The notes below the pieces were generated by a model. That model was given only the letters and a program-made list of their open reading frames with translations, searched no databases and had not been told where the DNA came from. A stretch of 64,000 nucleotides of DNA from Streptomyces spectabilis (GTDB taxonomy: Bacteria > Actinomycetota > Actinomycetes > Streptomycetales > Streptomycetaceae): positions 8,380,501-8,444,500 of the forward strand of contig NZ_CP023690.1 in the NCBI RefSeq assembly GCF_008704795.1, in the 5' to 3' direction. The translations under genes and the position numbers were made by a program. Shown here one piece after another: positions 17,444 to 26,488 of the stretch (within the stretch, counting starts at the first letter, position 1; each line of letters opens with the position of its first letter).

Positions 17444-19801
17444 CTAGGCCGGGGAGGGCAGGGCCGCGGCCAGGTAGGGGGCCGTGCGGCTGTGGGCCTC
17501 GCGGGCGACCTGGCGGGGCGGGCCGCAGGCCACCACGCGGCCACCCCCCGCCCCACCCCCGGGCCCCAGGTCCACCACCCAGTCCGCCCCGGCCACCACG
17601 GCCATGTCGTGCTCGGCGACCACCACGGAGTGCCCCGCGTCGACCAGTTCGTGCAGCCGCCCCACGAGCAGCTCGACATCGGCGGGGTGCAGCCCGGTGG
17701 TGGGCTCGTCCAGGAGGTAGAGGGTGTGCCCGCGCCGCGCCCGCTGCAGCTCGCTGGCGAGCTTGATGCGCTGCGCCTCGCCCCCGGACAGCTCCGTGGC
17801 GGGCTGCCCGAGACGCAGATAGCCGAGGCCGACGTCGATGAGGGTGCCCAGGCTCCGCCGGACGGCGGGGACGTCGGCGAAGAAGTCGGCGGCGCCCTCG
17901 ACGGTGAGGTCGAGGACCTCGGCGATGTTCCGGCCGTGGTGGGTGACCTGGAGGGTCTCCGGGTTGTAGCGGGCGCCCGCGCAGTCGGGGCAGGGGGCGT
18001 ACGTACTGGGCAGGAAGAGCAGCTCCACGCTCACGAACCCCTCGCCCTGGCAGGTCTCGCACCGGCCGCCCGCCACGTTGAAGGAGAACCGCCCGACGCC
18101 GTACCCGCGCTCCCGCGCCTCGTCCGTGGCCGCGAAGACCTTGCGTACGACGTCGAAGAGACCGGTGTAGGTGGCCAGGTTGGAGCGGGGGGTGCGGCCG
18201 ATGGGCTTCTGGTCGACGCGGACCAGGCGGCCGACGCCGTCGAGCTCCTCGGTGAGCTCGCCGAGGAGCGTGGACTTTCCGGAGCCGGAGACGCCGGTGA
18301 CCGCGGTGAACGCGCCGAGGGGGAACTCCACCGTCACGTCCCGCAGGTTGTGCCGGGTCACCGGGCCCACCTTCAGCCATCCGCGCGGCTCGCGGGCCTC
18401 CCGCGCCGGGGCGGGGGCGCGGCCGAAGAGATAGCGGGCCGTCGCGGACTCGGGGACGTCGGCGAGGTCCGCCACGGGCCCGCTGTGCAGCACCTCGCCG
18501 CCGTGCTCGCCCGCGCGCGGGCCCACGTCCACGAGCCAGTCGGCGTGCCGCATCACGTCGAGGTGGTGCTCCACGACGAACACCGAGTTGCCCGCGGCCT
18601 TGAGCCGGTCGAGCACCGCGAGGAGGGACTCGGTGTCCGCCGGGTGCAGCCCGGCCGACGGCTCGTCGAGGACGTACACGACGCCGAAGAGCCCGGAGCG
18701 CAGCTGGGTCGCGAGGCGCAGGCGCTGGAGTTCGCCGGGGGAGAGCGTCGGCGTGGCGCGGTCGGGGGAGAGGTAGCCGAGGCCCAGCTCGGTGATGGTG
18801 TCGATGCGGGAGAGGAGGTCGGCGGTGAGGACGCGGGCCGTCTCCGAGCCACCGGCGTCCCGCAGGCACGCGGCGAGGTCGCTCAGCGGCAGCGCGGCCA
18901 GCTCCGCGATCGTGCGGCCCGCGAACGTCACCGCGAGCGCCTCGGGCCGCAGCCTGCTGCCGCCGCACGCCGGGCAGGGCTCGCTGGTCAGGAAGCGCTC
19001 GGCCTTGGCGCGCAGGGTCGGGCTCTTGGAGTCGGAGAAGGTCTTCATGACGTAGCGCCGGGCGCTCATATACGTGCCCTGGTAGGGGCGTTGGATGCGG
19101 CCGGCCTCGCGGACGGGGTGGACCGTCACCACCGGCTGCTCGTCGGTGAACAGGATCCAGTCCCGCTCGCCCTGCGGCAGTTCGCGCCAGGGGCGGTCCA
19201 CGTCGTGGCCGAGCGTGTCGAGGACGTCGCGGAGGTTCTTGCCCTGCCAGGCGCCGGGCCAGGCCGCGATGGCGCCGTCGCGGATGGACAGGGACGCGTC
19301 GGGGACCAGGAGTTCCTCCGTGGTGCGGTGCACCCGGCCGAGGCCGTGGCACGCGGGACACGCCCCGGCGGCCGTGTTCGGCGAGAACGCGTCGGAATCG
19401 AGCCGCTCGGCGCCCGCGGGGTAGGAACCGGCCCGCGAGAACAGCATCCGCAGCGAGTTGGAGAGCGTCGTGACGGTGCCCACCGAGGAGCGCGAGGTGG
19501 GCGCCGCCCTGCGCTGCTGGAGCGAGACGGCGGGCGGAAGACCCGTGATCTCGCCGACCTCGGGCGCCCCGACCTGGTGGATGAGGCGGCGCGCGTACGG
19601 CGCGACGGACTCGAAGTAGCGGCGCTGGGCCTCCGCGTAGATGGTCCCGAAGGCCAGCGAGGACTTCCCGGACCCGGAGACGCCGGTGAACACGGCGATC
19701 ACGTCGCGCGGGACGTCCACGTCGACGCCGCGCAGATTGTGCTCGCGGGCGCCCCGGACGCGGACGAACGGGTCGTGGTCGTGGGCGCGGGGGCTTGGCA
19801 T
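17444..19801 (-). CDS. UvrA-like ABC ATPase (class II / DrrC-like)
   Basis: A 785-aa soluble protein with two ABC ATPase modules. Walker A motifs are GVSGSGKSS (about residue 45) and GVSGSGKST (about 500), and signature motifs are LSPGELQRLRLA and LSGGEAQRIKLA. Cys-rich zinc modules (CPACHGLG, CPACGGSRL, CETCQGEG...CPDC) are present. It is about 150 residues shorter than housekeeping UvrA, fitting the UvrA2/DrrC group that lacks the UvrB-binding insert and protects DNA from intercalating drugs. A role in drug or damage tolerance is inferred from the family. It is a stand-alone gene. Confidence 0.88.
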   Translation of the reverse strand: MPSPRAHDHDPFVRVRGAREHNLRGVDVDVPRDVIAVFTGVSGSGKSSLAFGTIYAEAQRRYFESVAPYARRLIHQVGAPEVGEITGLPPAVSLQQRRAAPTSRSSVGTVTTLSNSLRMLFSRAGSYPAGAERLDSDAFSPNTAAGACPACHGLGRVHRTTEELLVPDASLSIRDGAIAAWPGAWQGKNLRDVLDTLGHDVDRPWRELPQGERDWILFTDEQPVVTVHPVREAGRIQRPYQGTYMSARRYVMKTFSDSKSPTLRAKAERFLTSEPCPACGGSRLRPEALAVTFAGRTIAELAALPLSDLAACLRDAGGSETARVLTADLLSRIDTITELGLGYLSPDRATPTLSPGELQRLRLATQLRSGLFGVVYVLDEPSAGLHPADTESLLAVLDRLKAAGNSVFVVEHHLDVMRHADWLVDVGPRAGEHGGEVLHSGPVADLADVPESATARYLFGRAPAPAREAREPRGWLKVGPVTRHNLRDVTVEFPLGAFTAVTGVSGSGKSTLLGELTEELDGVGRLVRVDQKPIGRTPRSNLATYTGLFDVVRKVFAATDEARERGYGVGRFSFNVAGGRCETCQGEGFVSVELLFLPSTYAPCPDCAGARYNPETLQVTHHGRNIAEVLDLTVEGAADFFADVPAVRRSLGTLIDVGLGYLRLGQPATELSGGEAQRIKLASELQRARRGHTLYLLDEPTTGLHPADVELLVGRLHELVDAGHSVVVAEHDMAVVAGADWVVDLGPGGGAGGGRVVACGPPRQVAREAHSRTAPYLAAALPSPA

Positions 19802-19875
19802 GGGGCGGGCTCCGAACGCGGCGATGGGGCAAACCCCACGATTCTAGGCCGGAGCCGTTCGCGCACCTCGGGCGG

Positions 19876-20928
19876 TCACCGCCGGTCGGCCGGCGTGGTC
19901 CCCGCGGCCCCGGTGAGGCCCGCCACGCGCGCAAGGCGCCGGTAGGAGTCGAGCAGGCCCGTCCGGTCGTGCGTACTCGTGGTGACCAGGACCTCCTGGG
20001 CGCCGCTGTCCTTGAGCAGTCCCTCCAGGGCGTCGGCGACCTGCTCCTCGGTGCCGTGGATGTGGCCCTGGAGCCCGGACTCGTACAGCTCGCGCTCCTT
20101 GTCGGCCATGCCGCCCGTCGCCGCCAGTTCCTCGACGCGCTCGGCGGGCGGCAGCGGCGGGAACGTGCCGCGGGTGCGGGAGTACGCCATCGACCAGGCC
20201 TCCGGCACGAGCAGCCGGCGGGCCGCCGCCTCGGTCTCCGCGACGGCGACCGAACCCGAGACGATCACGTACGGCTCCCGCGCCCACGGCGAGGGCGTGA
20301 AGGCCGCGCGGTAGCCGTCGACGGCGCGGAGCATCCTGTCGCGGCCCCTCAGATCGCCGATGACCAGCGGCAGGCCCGCGGCCGCCGCGATGGCGGCGCC
20401 CTCGCCGGTGGCCAGGACGTACGCGGGGACCCGTACGCCGTCGGCGGGGTAGGCGCGCACGCCGGTGTCCGACGCGCCGCGGAACCAGTCGAGCAGCTCC
20501 GTGAGCTGTGCCGCGAAGTCCTCGGCGGCGTGCTTGTCGCGGCCGAGCGCCTTGCGGACGCCGTCCGTGAACCCGACCGAGCGGCCGAGCCCCATGTCGA
20601 TCCGGCCGGGGAAGAGCGCCTCCAGGACCCCGAACTGCTCGGCGACCACGAGCGGCTGATGGTTCGGCAGCATCACGCCGCCCGTGCCGACCCGGATCGT
20701 CCGGGTGGCCCCGGCGACGGCCGCCGCGAGCACGGTCGGCGCGGAACCGGCGACGCCGGGCACGCCGTGGTGTTCGGACACCCAGAAGCGGTGGTAGCCG
20801 AGGGCTTCCAGGTCCTGCGCGAAGCGGACCGTGTCGCGCAGCGCCTCGGGGCCCTCGTGCCCCTCGCGGACGCGCGAGCGGTCGAGGACGGAGAACCGGG
20901 TGGATTCGATCACTGTGCTCACAGACAT
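19876..20928 (-). CDS. LLM-class flavin-dependent oxidoreductase
   Basis: A 350-aa luciferase-like monooxygenase of the single-component group (MsnO8-like). It shows YHRFWVSEHHGVPGVAGSAP, the TRTIRVGTGGVMLPNHQPL flavin-pocket region, and GRIDMGLGRSVGF. The start ATG at 20928 gives MSVSTVIESTRFSVLD; the open frame runs further upstream but overlaps the divergent HAD gene without homology. The substrate is unknown. Confidence 0.88.
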   Translation of the reverse strand: MSVSTVIESTRFSVLDRSRVREGHEGPEALRDTVRFAQDLEALGYHRFWVSEHHGVPGVAGSAPTVLAAAVAGATRTIRVGTGGVMLPNHQPLVVAEQFGVLEALFPGRIDMGLGRSVGFTDGVRKALGRDKHAAEDFAAQLTELLDWFRGASDTGVRAYPADGVRVPAYVLATGEGAAIAAAAGLPLVIGDLRGRDRMLRAVDGYRAAFTPSPWAREPYVIVSGSVAVAETEAAARRLLVPEAWSMAYSRTRGTFPPLPPAERVEELAATGGMADKERELYESGLQGHIHGTEEQVADALEGLLKDSGAQEVLVTTSTHDRTGLLDSYRRLARVAGLTGAAGTTPADRR

Positions 20929-21006
20929 GTTCAACGCTCGCCGCGGCCGGGGATTCCCGCTCGCGCCAGGTCGCCGCGCACTTCGGCGGGTCCGTACGCT
21001 GGGCGC

Positions 21007-21495
21007 GTGACGGACGACCTCAGACCGCTCGCCGTGTTCGACCTCGACGGCACCCTCGCCGACACCGCGCACCGCCAGCGGTTCCTGGAGCGCGAGCCGC
21101 GCGACTGGGACGCCTTCTTCGCGGCGGCGCCGCACGACCCGCCGCTGCCGCCGGGTGTCGCGCTCGTGCGGCAGAGCGCCGTGGAGTGCGAGGTCGTGTA
21201 CCTCACGGGGCGGCCGGAGCGCTGCCGCGCCGACACCGAGGCGTGGCTCGCCGCGCAGGGGCTGCCCGCGGGGCGGATCTGGATGCGGCGCGACCACGAC
21301 CGGCGGCCCGCCCGCCGCACCAAGGTGGAGATCCTGCGGCGCCTCGCGCGGGATCGGGAGGTGCGCGTGCTGGTGGACGACGACGCGCTGGTGTGCGACG
21401 ACGCGGAGCGGGCCGGGTTCACGGTGGTGCGGGCGGACTGGGCGCGGCCGTCGGACGCGCTCAAGGACGCGCAGGAGCGCGAGGGGCGCACCTGA
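21007..21495 (+). CDS. HAD-superfamily phosphatase
   Basis: A 162-aa single-domain HAD hydrolase. The nucleophile motif FDLDGTLAD is near residue 11, LTGRPERCR is motif II, Lys in TKVEILRRL is motif III, and VLVDDD is motif IV. The set resembles the phosphatase half of polynucleotide kinase/phosphatases, so a nucleotide or RNA 3'-phosphate substrate is possible. The GTG at 21007 is assumed as start; it diverges from the LLM oxidoreductase gene. Confidence 0.8.
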   Translation: MTDDLRPLAVFDLDGTLADTAHRQRFLEREPRDWDAFFAAAPHDPPLPPGVALVRQSAVECEVVYLTGRPERCRADTEAWLAAQGLPAGRIWMRRDHDRRPARRTKVEILRRLARDREVRVLVDDDALVCDDAERAGFTVVRADWARPSDALKDAQEREGRT

Positions 21496-21533
21496 GGCCG
21501 CGAGGGGCGACGGCGCACCTGAGGCCGCGAGGG
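21485..21533. repeat. Micro-duplication of the HAD gene 3' end
   Basis: Two identical 22-nt copies (21485-21506 and 21512-21533) repeat with a period of 27 nt. The first contains the HAD stop codon. Confidence 0.8.
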
Positions 21534-21564
21534 TCGGCGGCGCGGCCGGGGCGGCGCCGGGCGG

Positions 21565-21780
21565 TCAGTCCGCGTCCTCCAGACGGAAGCCGACCTTCAG
21601 ACCCACCTGGAAGTGCCGGATCTCCCCGTCCTCGATGTGGCCGCGCACCTGCGTGACCTCGAACCAGTCCAGGCCGCGCAGCGTCTGCGAGGCGCGGGTG
21701 ATGCCGTTGCGGATGGCCTGGTCGACGCCTTCGTGGGAGGTGCCGACGATCTCGGTGACCCGGTAGGTGTGCTCGGACAT
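21565..21780 (-). CDS. Dodecin family flavin-storage protein
   Basis: A 71-aa protein with the complete dodecin pattern: YRVTEIVGTSHEGVDQAI, TLRGLDWFEVTQVRG, and FQVGLKVGFRLED. Dodecins form hollow dodecamers that bind and protect flavins (and CoA in some bacteria) in the cytosol. The start is the ATG at 21780, with a GGAGAAGGA-like ribosome site. It is monocistronic. Confidence 0.93.
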   Translation of the reverse strand: MSEHTYRVTEIVGTSHEGVDQAIRNGITRASQTLRGLDWFEVTQVRGHIEDGEIRHFQVGLKVGFRLEDAD

Positions 21781-21937
21781 GCGGTCCTTCTCCTCTCCGC
21801 GGCGGTGCGGCTGCACTCCACGGTAGTGCCGGGGCTCCGCACGGGCCTGTTGGCGGCGGTGCGGCGGGGGAGCGATGTGTGTGACCGATGGAGGTGCCGT
21901 GAGGGACCGATGCGCCCGAGCCCCTTGACCGAAGTTG

Positions 21938-21949
21938 TGGTCCGTACCA
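21938..21949. promoter_or_regulatory. DasR/GntR-like operator TGGT-N4-ACCA
   Basis: TGGTCCGTACCA keeps both arms and nine of twelve positions of the DasR-responsive element core TGGTCTAGACCA. It lies 73 nt upstream of the sugar-binding lipoprotein start and just after a TTGACC that could be a -35 element. GlcNAc-type control is an inference. Confidence 0.45.
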
Positions 21950-22022
21950 AAATCCCACACACCCGTTCGAGCACCGCTCTTCCCCACGTCGGGCCCTACC
22001 CCCATGCTGTCCACCGCAGAAA

Positions 22023-23303
22023 GTGACCGACGTGAACGCGCGCCACAGACGCATCTCGCTGTCCCTCGCCCTGGCCTTCGCCGCCACCGCCCTGCTGCCC
22101 GGCTGCGGCCTCCTGCCCGGCGGTGACGACGACAAGAGCACCGTCACGGTCTGGCTGATGCGGGGCAGCGCGTCGGACGCGTTCGTCGAGCGGTTCACCG
22201 AGGGCTTCGAGAAGGAGCACGACGACATCGACCTGGACATCCGCGTCCACGAATGGACCGGCATCGGCCCCAAGGTGCAGAAGGCCCTCAAGAAGGCGGA
22301 CGGGCCCGACGTCATCGAGGTCGGCAACACCCAGGTCTCCCAGTACGTCGACCGGGGCGGCCTGGAGGACCTCACCCTGGAGTCCGCGCGCGACCTCGGC
22401 ATGGAGGACTGGCTGCCCGGCCTCGGCGAGCCCGGGCGCTACCGGGGCGCCCAGTACGGCGTGCCGTGGTACGCCGCCAACCGCGTCGTCCTCTACAACA
22501 AGGACCTGTTCGCCCAGGCCGGGATCAAGCAGCCGCCCAAGACCCGGCAGCAGTGGCTGGACGCGACGGCGCGCCTCGACAACGGCGCCAATCAGGGCAT
22601 CTACCTCGCCGGACAGGACTGGTACACGCTGTCCGGCTTCATCTGGGACGAGGGCGGCGACCTCGCCAAGGAGAAGAACGGCGCCTGGAAGGGCAGCCTG
22701 CACTCCCCGGCCGCCCTGCGCGGCATGGAGTTCTACAAGCAGCTCCAGGCGCTCGGCGACGGCCCGCAGAACGCGGACGAGGAACACCCGCCGCAGGCCG
22801 GGGTGTTCGCCAAGGGCGACGTCGCCCAGATCATCGCGGTGCCCGGCAGCGCCCGCGCCATCGAGGCGAAGAACCCCCGTCTGAAGGGGAAGATCGGCTA
22901 CTTCCCGATCCCCGGCAAGACCGCGGGCAAGCCCGGCGCGGTCTTCACCGGCGGCTCCGACCTCGTCGTGCGCGAGGGCACGAAGGAGCGCAAGGCGGCC
23001 GTCGAGGTCGTCAAGGCGCTCGCGGGCGCGAAGTGGCAGAAGGACCTGGCGCGCACCATGGACTACGTGCCGAACAAGACGAAGCTCGCCCCGACCGTGT
23101 CCGGCGACGCCGGGGTGGCCGCGATGGCGGCCGGGGCCGCACGGGGCCGGGCCACGCCCAACTCGCCGCGCTGGGCCCTGGTCGAGGCCAACAACCCGAT
23201 CAAGGCGTATATGTCGAAGGTCCTCGCCGGCGCCGACGCGGCCGCCGAGGCCAAGGCGGCCTCCGGCCGGATCACCGAGGCGCTGGAGGACTACGGGCGC
23301 TGA
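22023..23303 (+). CDS. Orphan ABC-type sugar-binding lipoprotein
   Basis: A 426-aa extracellular solute-binding protein (family 1). The signal peptide ends in LLPGC (lipid-bearing Cys about residue 28). The mature protein has the bilobed binding-protein pattern (VTVWLMRGS, DVIEVGNTQV, YGVPWYAANRVVLYNKDLF, VFTGGSDLVV, DYVPNKTK). It would capture a sugar or oligosaccharide outside the cell. No permease or ATPase gene is adjacent, so it must use components encoded elsewhere, as is common with MsiK-energised systems in Streptomyces. The start is GTG 22023, with GTG 22032 as alternative. Confidence 0.9.
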   Translation: MTDVNARHRRISLSLALAFAATALLPGCGLLPGGDDDKSTVTVWLMRGSASDAFVERFTEGFEKEHDDIDLDIRVHEWTGIGPKVQKALKKADGPDVIEVGNTQVSQYVDRGGLEDLTLESARDLGMEDWLPGLGEPGRYRGAQYGVPWYAANRVVLYNKDLFAQAGIKQPPKTRQQWLDATARLDNGANQGIYLAGQDWYTLSGFIWDEGGDLAKEKNGAWKGSLHSPAALRGMEFYKQLQALGDGPQNADEEHPPQAGVFAKGDVAQIIAVPGSARAIEAKNPRLKGKIGYFPIPGKTAGKPGAVFTGGSDLVVREGTKERKAAVEVVKALAGAKWQKDLARTMDYVPNKTKLAPTVSGDAGVAAMAAGAARGRATPNSPRWALVEANNPIKAYMSKVLAGADAAAEAKAASGRITEALEDYGR

Positions 23304-23314
23304 GCCCGGCCCGA

Positions 23315-23343
23315 GGGGCCCGCCGCCGTCGGCGCCGGGCCCC
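23315..23343. terminator. Terminator between convergent genes
   Basis: GGGGCCCG (23315-23322) pairs with CGGGCCCC (23336-23343), with further pairing inside the loop. It is located between the solute-binding protein gene and egtD. Confidence 0.7.
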
Positions 23344-23358
23344 GGGAACGGCTGCCTC

Positions 23359-24321
23359 TCAGGAGGCCGTGCTCAACGACAGCGCGAAGCGGCCGCGCTC
23401 GTCCGTCCACCAGTGCGTCAGCTTCAGGCCCGCCGCGGCGAGTTCGGAGCGGACGCCGTCCTCGCGGAACTTCGCGGAGACCTCGGTGCGCAGGTCCTCG
23501 CCCCGCTCGAAGTCGACCGTCAGGTCCAGGGCGGGGATCTTCACCGTCTGCGCGAGGCGGGAGCGCAGCCGCATCTCGATCCACTCCCGGTCGCCGTCCC
23601 AGACCGCGACGTGGCCGAACGCCTCGGGGTCGAAGTCCGCGCCGAGCTCGCGGTTCACGACGTGCAGGACGTTCTTGTTGAACGCGGCGGTCACGCCCGC
23701 CCCGTCGTCGTACGCGGACACGAGGACCGAGGCGTCCTTGACCAGGTCCGTGCCGAGGAGCAGCGAGTCGCCGGGGGAGAGCAGGCCGCGCACCGAGGCC
23801 AGGAACGCGGCGCGCTCGGCGGGCAGCAGATTGCCGATGGTGCCGCCGAGGAACGCCACCAGGCGCGGCCCCGGCGTCCCGGGCAGCGCCAGGCCCTGGG
23901 TGAAGTCGGCGACGAGCGCGTGCACGCTCAGGGACGGCCGCTCCGCGAGGAGCGTGTTCGCCGCGCCGGTGAGCGCGGACTCGCTGACGTCCACGGGCAC
24001 GTACGTGTGCAGGTCCGTCAGCGCGTCGATGAGGTGCCGGGTCTTGTCGGAGGAGCCAGAGCCGAGCTCTATCAGCGTGCGCGCGCCGGTGACCTCGGCG
24101 ATCCGCGCCGACCTGGCGACGAGGATCTCGCGCTCGGCACGCGTCGGGTAGTACTCGGGCAGGGTGGTGATCTCGTCGAAGAGGACGCTGCCGCGCGCGT
24201 CGTAGAACCACTTGGGCGGGAGCGTCTTCGGCGTGTGGGTGAGGCCGTGCAGGACGTCGGCGCGCAGGGCGGCGTCGGTGGCGTCCTCGGGCAGGGTGCG
24301 GGTCAGCAGGAACGGGCTCAC
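23359..24321 (-). CDS. egtD: L-histidine N-alpha-methyltransferase EgtD
   Basis: A 320-aa cytosolic SAM methyltransferase that trimethylates histidine to hercynine, the entry step of ergothioneine synthesis. Markers are the PPKWFYDARGSVLFDEIT substrate region, LIELGSGSSDKTR (SAM binding), VPVDVSESAL, FLGGTIGNL, and the late FREDGV...LTHWWTDERGRFALS. It is the last gene of egtA-B-C-D. The GTG start at 24321 overlaps the egtC stop (GTGA). Confidence 0.95.
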   Translation of the reverse strand: MSPFLLTRTLPEDATDAALRADVLHGLTHTPKTLPPKWFYDARGSVLFDEITTLPEYYPTRAEREILVARSARIAEVTGARTLIELGSGSSDKTRHLIDALTDLHTYVPVDVSESALTGAANTLLAERPSLSVHALVADFTQGLALPGTPGPRLVAFLGGTIGNLLPAERAAFLASVRGLLSPGDSLLLGTDLVKDASVLVSAYDDGAGVTAAFNKNVLHVVNRELGADFDPEAFGHVAVWDGDREWIEMRLRSRLAQTVKIPALDLTVDFERGEDLRTEVSAKFREDGVRSELAAAGLKLTHWWTDERGRFALSLSTAS

Positions 24322-25073
24322 GCGGGTGGCTCCTTGAGCGGGGTGAGAAGGACGTCGGTGCGGCTCGCGTGGAGCAGCGTGTGGTCGGGGACCTCCCGCC
24401 AGCGCGGGTCGTCGTCGTAGGGCTCGGACGCGGCGACGGTGCCGCGCCCCGGCACGGCCAGGTACCAGAGGGTGTCGCCCCAGGCTGTCGCGGCGATCGT
24501 CGTGCCGTCGGTGAGCAGCAGGTTCAGACGTGCTCCCGGGGCCGCCTCTGCGACCTCCACGACGGTGTCCGCGAGCGCCTGCGACAGCGGCTCGCCGCGC
24601 CGGAGGCGGGCCTGTACGAGCGCCCAGACGAGCGCGGAGTCGCAGCGCGCCTCGAGGGAGAGGAGATCGGTGGGCGGCAGGCCCGCGGCGAGCGGCGCGA
24701 GCGAGCCGGGCCAGCCGGAGACCGCGCCGTTGTGGCTGAACAGCCAGCGGTCCGCGGCGAACGGCGCCGCCGCGGCCTCCCCGTCCGCGCCCGCCACGGT
24801 GGCGTCGCGCACGGCGGCCAGGACCGCCCCCGAGCGCACCACGCGGGCCAGGTCCGCGAACGACTGGTCGCCCCAGATCGGCCCGGCCCGCCGGTAGCGC
24901 GCGGGCACCGGGTCGCCGTCGGCGTACCAGCCCACGCCGAAGCCGTCGGCGTTGACCGTGCCGTGCCGCTGGTGCCGGGGCGCCCAGGACTGCCGCAAGA
25001 GGCTGTGCGCGGGCTCCACGAGCAGCGCGCCCAGGTGCGCGGGCGCGCCCACGTAGGCGAGGTGACGGCACAT
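24318..25073 (-). CDS. egtC: Ergothioneine biosynthesis amidohydrolase EgtC
   Basis: A 251-aa class II glutamine-amidotransferase-like hydrolase that removes the glutamyl group from gamma-glutamyl-hercynylcysteine sulfoxide. The N terminus MCRHLAYVG provides the catalytic Cys2. Typical features follow: NADGFGVGWY, FSHNGAVSG and SLEARCDSALVWAL. ATG 25073 overlaps the egtB stop by 1 nt, and its own stop overlaps the egtD GTG start. Confidence 0.94.
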   Translation of the reverse strand: MCRHLAYVGAPAHLGALLVEPAHSLLRQSWAPRHQRHGTVNADGFGVGWYADGDPVPARYRRAGPIWGDQSFADLARVVRSGAVLAAVRDATVAGADGEAAAAPFAADRWLFSHNGAVSGWPGSLAPLAAGLPPTDLLSLEARCDSALVWALVQARLRRGEPLSQALADTVVEVAEAAPGARLNLLLTDGTTIAATAWGDTLWYLAVPGRGTVAASEPYDDDPRWREVPDHTLLHASRTDVLLTPLKEPPA

Positions 25074-26488
25074 CAGCCCAGCTCCGCGGCCAGCTCGGCG
25101 GTGGTGGCGTCGCGGGCCGTGCGGAAGCCGGAGAAGATCTGCCGCCGCACCGGGTGGTCCCAGTTGCGGAAGGTGCCCCGGCAGGCCACGGCGTCCACGG
25201 AGAAGGCGCCGCCGCGCAGGACCTTGTAGTCGCCGCCGAAGAACACCTCCGAGTACTCGCGGTAGGGGAAGGCGACGAAGCCCGGGTACGGCAGGAAGTC
25301 GCTCGCCGTCCACTCCCACACGTCACCCATCAACTGCCGTATGCCGAGCGGGGACTCGCCCCGCGGATAGCTGCCCGCGGGCGCGGGCCGCAGATGGCGC
25401 TGCCCCAGGTTCGCGTGGTGGGGCGCGGGGTCCTCGTCGCCCCACGGGTAGCGCGTCGAGCGGTCCTCCTCCGGCTTGTGGCGGGCCGCCTTCTCCCACT
25501 CGGCCTCCGTCGGCAGGCGCCGTCCCGCCCAGCGCGCGTAGGCGTCCGCCTCGTACCAGCTGACGTGCACCACCGGCTCGTCGGCGGGCACCGGCTCGAC
25601 GCGGCCGAAGCGCCGCCGCAGCCACTGGCCGCCCTCGCGCCGCCAGAACAGCGGCGCCGTGAGGCCGTGGCCGCGGACCGCCTCCCAGCCGCGCTCGTGC
25701 CACCAGCGCGGCTCGTCGTACCCGCCGTCGTCGATGAAGCGCTGGTACGCGGCGTTCGTCACCGGTGTGGTGTCGAGGAAGAACGGCGGTACGAGACGCC
25801 GGTGGGCGGGGCGCTCGTTGTCGAGCGCCCAGGGCTCGGTGGACGTGCCCATGGTGAACGTGGAGCCGGGCACGAGGACTTCGTCCGGGCCGCCGAAGGC
25901 CGGAGCGGGCTCCGGGTCCGGGGCGGTGAGCGCCGGGGCGCCCGCCCGCAGCTGATGGGTGATCAGCATGGTCTCGTCGTGCTGCTGCTCGTGCTGGGCG
26001 ATCATGCCGAAGGCGAAGCCCGCGTCGGTGAGGCCGCGGACCGCCTGCGCGGCGCCCTCCGCAAGCGGGGTGCCCGTGAACGGGGTGCCGTCCGTGAACG
26101 GGGTGCTCTGAAGGACGTCGAGCGCCCGGCCGCGCACGTCGGCGGCGTAGCGACGGGCCTCGGCGGGCGCGAGCAGCGGCAGCGAGGGACGCGCGGCGCG
26201 CGGGTGCTCGAAGGCGTCGTACAGGGAGTCGATCTCGGGCCGCAGCGCGTCGCGGCCGCCGACCGCGCGCAGCAGCCACTGCTCCTCCTGGTTGCCGATG
26301 TGGGCGAGGTCCCACACCAGCGGTGACATCAACGGCGAGTGCTGGGCTGTCAGTTCGCCGTCCTCGACGCACGAGGTGAGCAGCGCGGTGCGCTCGCGCG
26401 CGGCGCGGAGCGCGGTGAGCGCGCGCTGCCGCAGCTCCTCGGGGCCGACGGGCACCTCGGGCGGGGCTCCGGTCGTGGAACCGGTCAT
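25073..26488 (-). CDS. egtB: Ergothioneine biosynthesis sulfoxide synthase EgtB
   Basis: A 471-aa non-heme iron enzyme joining hercynine to gamma-glutamylcysteine. An N-terminal DinB-like domain supplies the iron ligands (HIGNQEEQW and the H-x3-H-x-E motif HEQQHDE). A C-terminal formylglycine-generating-enzyme-like domain (about residues 185-465) carries LPTEAEWEKAAR, GDVWEWTASDF, and VLRGGAFSVD...RGTFRNWDHP. ATG 26488 overlaps the egtA stop. The much longer upstream open frame is antisense or out of frame with egtA. Confidence 0.95.
   Translation of the reverse strand: MTGSTTGAPPEVPVGPEELRQRALTALRAARERTALLTSCVEDGELTAQHSPLMSPLVWDLAHIGNQEEQWLLRAVGGRDALRPEIDSLYDAFEHPRAARPSLPLLAPAEARRYAADVRGRALDVLQSTPFTDGTPFTGTPLAEGAAQAVRGLTDAGFAFGMIAQHEQQHDETMLITHQLRAGAPALTAPDPEPAPAFGGPDEVLVPGSTFTMGTSTEPWALDNERPAHRRLVPPFFLDTTPVTNAAYQRFIDDGGYDEPRWWHERGWEAVRGHGLTAPLFWRREGGQWLRRRFGRVEPVPADEPVVHVSWYEADAYARWAGRRLPTEAEWEKAARHKPEEDRSTRYPWGDEDPAPHHANLGQRHLRPAPAGSYPRGESPLGIRQLMGDVWEWTASDFLPYPGFVAFPYREYSEVFFGGDYKVLRGGAFSVDAVACRGTFRNWDHPVRRQIFSGFRTARDATTAELAAELG

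Noticed and set aside
15836..19945. Very long plus-strand open frame (over 1300 codons) across the beta-lactamase, lysR and uvrA-like genes
   Set aside because: It is antisense or out of frame to three well-supported genes; high GC suppresses stop codons in shadow frames.
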